DNA of 7,129 bases from an uncultured bacterium (GTDB taxonomy: Bacteria; Bacteroidota; Bacteroidia; Bacteroidales; Bacteroidaceae), in assembly GCA_905215575.1 (NCBI GenBank), contig CAJMQV010000098.1:1-7129 (forward strand). The letters run 5' to 3'. The position numbers and the translations under genes are program-made. The notes under the pieces were generated by a model that saw only the letters and a list, made by a program, of their open reading frames with translations, made no database searches and had not been told where the DNA came from. Within the stretch, counting starts at the first letter, position 1, and every line of letters starts with the position of its first letter. Shown in pieces: positions 6,963-7,129 of this stretch.

Positions 6963-7129
6963 ATGAACGAATCGAAGAAACCCTTGTTGGGTATGAATAT
7001 GGAGCAACTCAAGGATGTTGTTGCCGGATTGGGTATGCCTGCCTTTACTGCCAAACAGATCGCCGAATGGATCTATGCGAAGAAGGTGCGGTCCATCGAT
7101 GAGATGACTTCCATTTCTTTAAAGAATAG
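6963..7129 (+). CDS. rlmN: RlmN, dual-specificity RNA methyltransferase (5' part only)
   Basis: The first 55 codons are present and the gene runs off the right edge. RlmN is a radical-SAM enzyme that methylates C2 of A2503 in 23S rRNA and A37 in some tRNAs, in the cytoplasm. The visible N-terminal part fits: LLGMNMEQL (8-16), a Gly-Met-Pro followed by FTAKQIAEWIY (28-38), and a stretch beginning IDEMTSISLKN (45-55), as in the N-terminal accessory domain of RlmN proteins. The radical-SAM cysteine motif would lie beyond the window. The final bases TAG are not an in-frame stop, since the reading frame there is AAT AG. It diverges from the glycosyltransferase operon, with which it shares a 120-base AT-rich spacer, and is a housekeeping gene probably unrelated to its neighbours. 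The start at 6963 follows a good -7 box; Met11 and Met13 are less likely alternatives. Confidence 0.87.
   Translation, partial: MNESKKPLLGMNMEQLKDVVAGLGMPAFTAKQIAEWIYAKKVRSIDEMTSISLKN

Noticed and set aside
6843..7007. Possible 55-residue N-terminal extension of the glycosyltransferase
   Set aside because: It would cover the AT-rich promoter region and run into rlmN; the sequence is rich in Tyr, Ile and His and unlike the family.
7127..7129. TAG at the very end of the window as a stop of the rightward gene
   Set aside because: It is out of frame with the rlmN start at 6963; the gene continues past the edge.

Overview
The window looks like a chromosomal segment from a gut Bacteroidales species (Bacteroides or Phocaeicola type). 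The signs are TAnnTTTG promoter boxes, A-rich leaders without good Shine-Dalgarno sites, an exported GH109-type protein, and protein families typical of that group. The species cannot be fixed from the sequence alone.

Layout from left to right. A strong hairpin terminator (27-63) serves a rightward gene that lies off the left edge. A leftward gene (1650 to 145) encodes a secreted Gfo/Idh/MocA-fold protein of the GH109 alpha-N-acetylgalactosaminidase type. It has its own promoter at about 1694-1724. To its right is a tightly packed leftward three-gene operon, read from 6842 down to 1786. It encodes a glycosyltransferase with two GT-A-like halves, a 767-residue fusion of a GalT/HIT-like domain (DUF4922 type) with a SpoIID/LytB peptidoglycan-cleaving domain, and an AmpG-like permease of the major facilitator superfamily. 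The first two genes overlap by ATGA and the second and third are 15 bases apart. On the right edge, diverging from the operon, is the 5' end of rlmN, the 23S rRNA/tRNA adenine-C2 methyltransferase gene.

How the genes may work together. AmpG-family permeases bring anhydro-muropeptides into the cytoplasm, and SpoIID domains cleave glycan strands to anhydroMurNAc products. A GalT/HIT-like domain would move a nucleotidyl group to or from a phosphorylated sugar, and a GT2 enzyme would use a nucleotide sugar. The fusion protein has no visible signal peptide, so its SpoIID half is predicted to be cytoplasmic, an unexpected place for a wall-cleaving enzyme. My working inference is an intracellular salvage or remodelling route for peptidoglycan or a similar amino-sugar glycan. 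This is the most interesting part of the window and it is not proven. GH109, acting outside the cytoplasm, may simply be a neighbour or may feed amino sugars into the same general metabolism.
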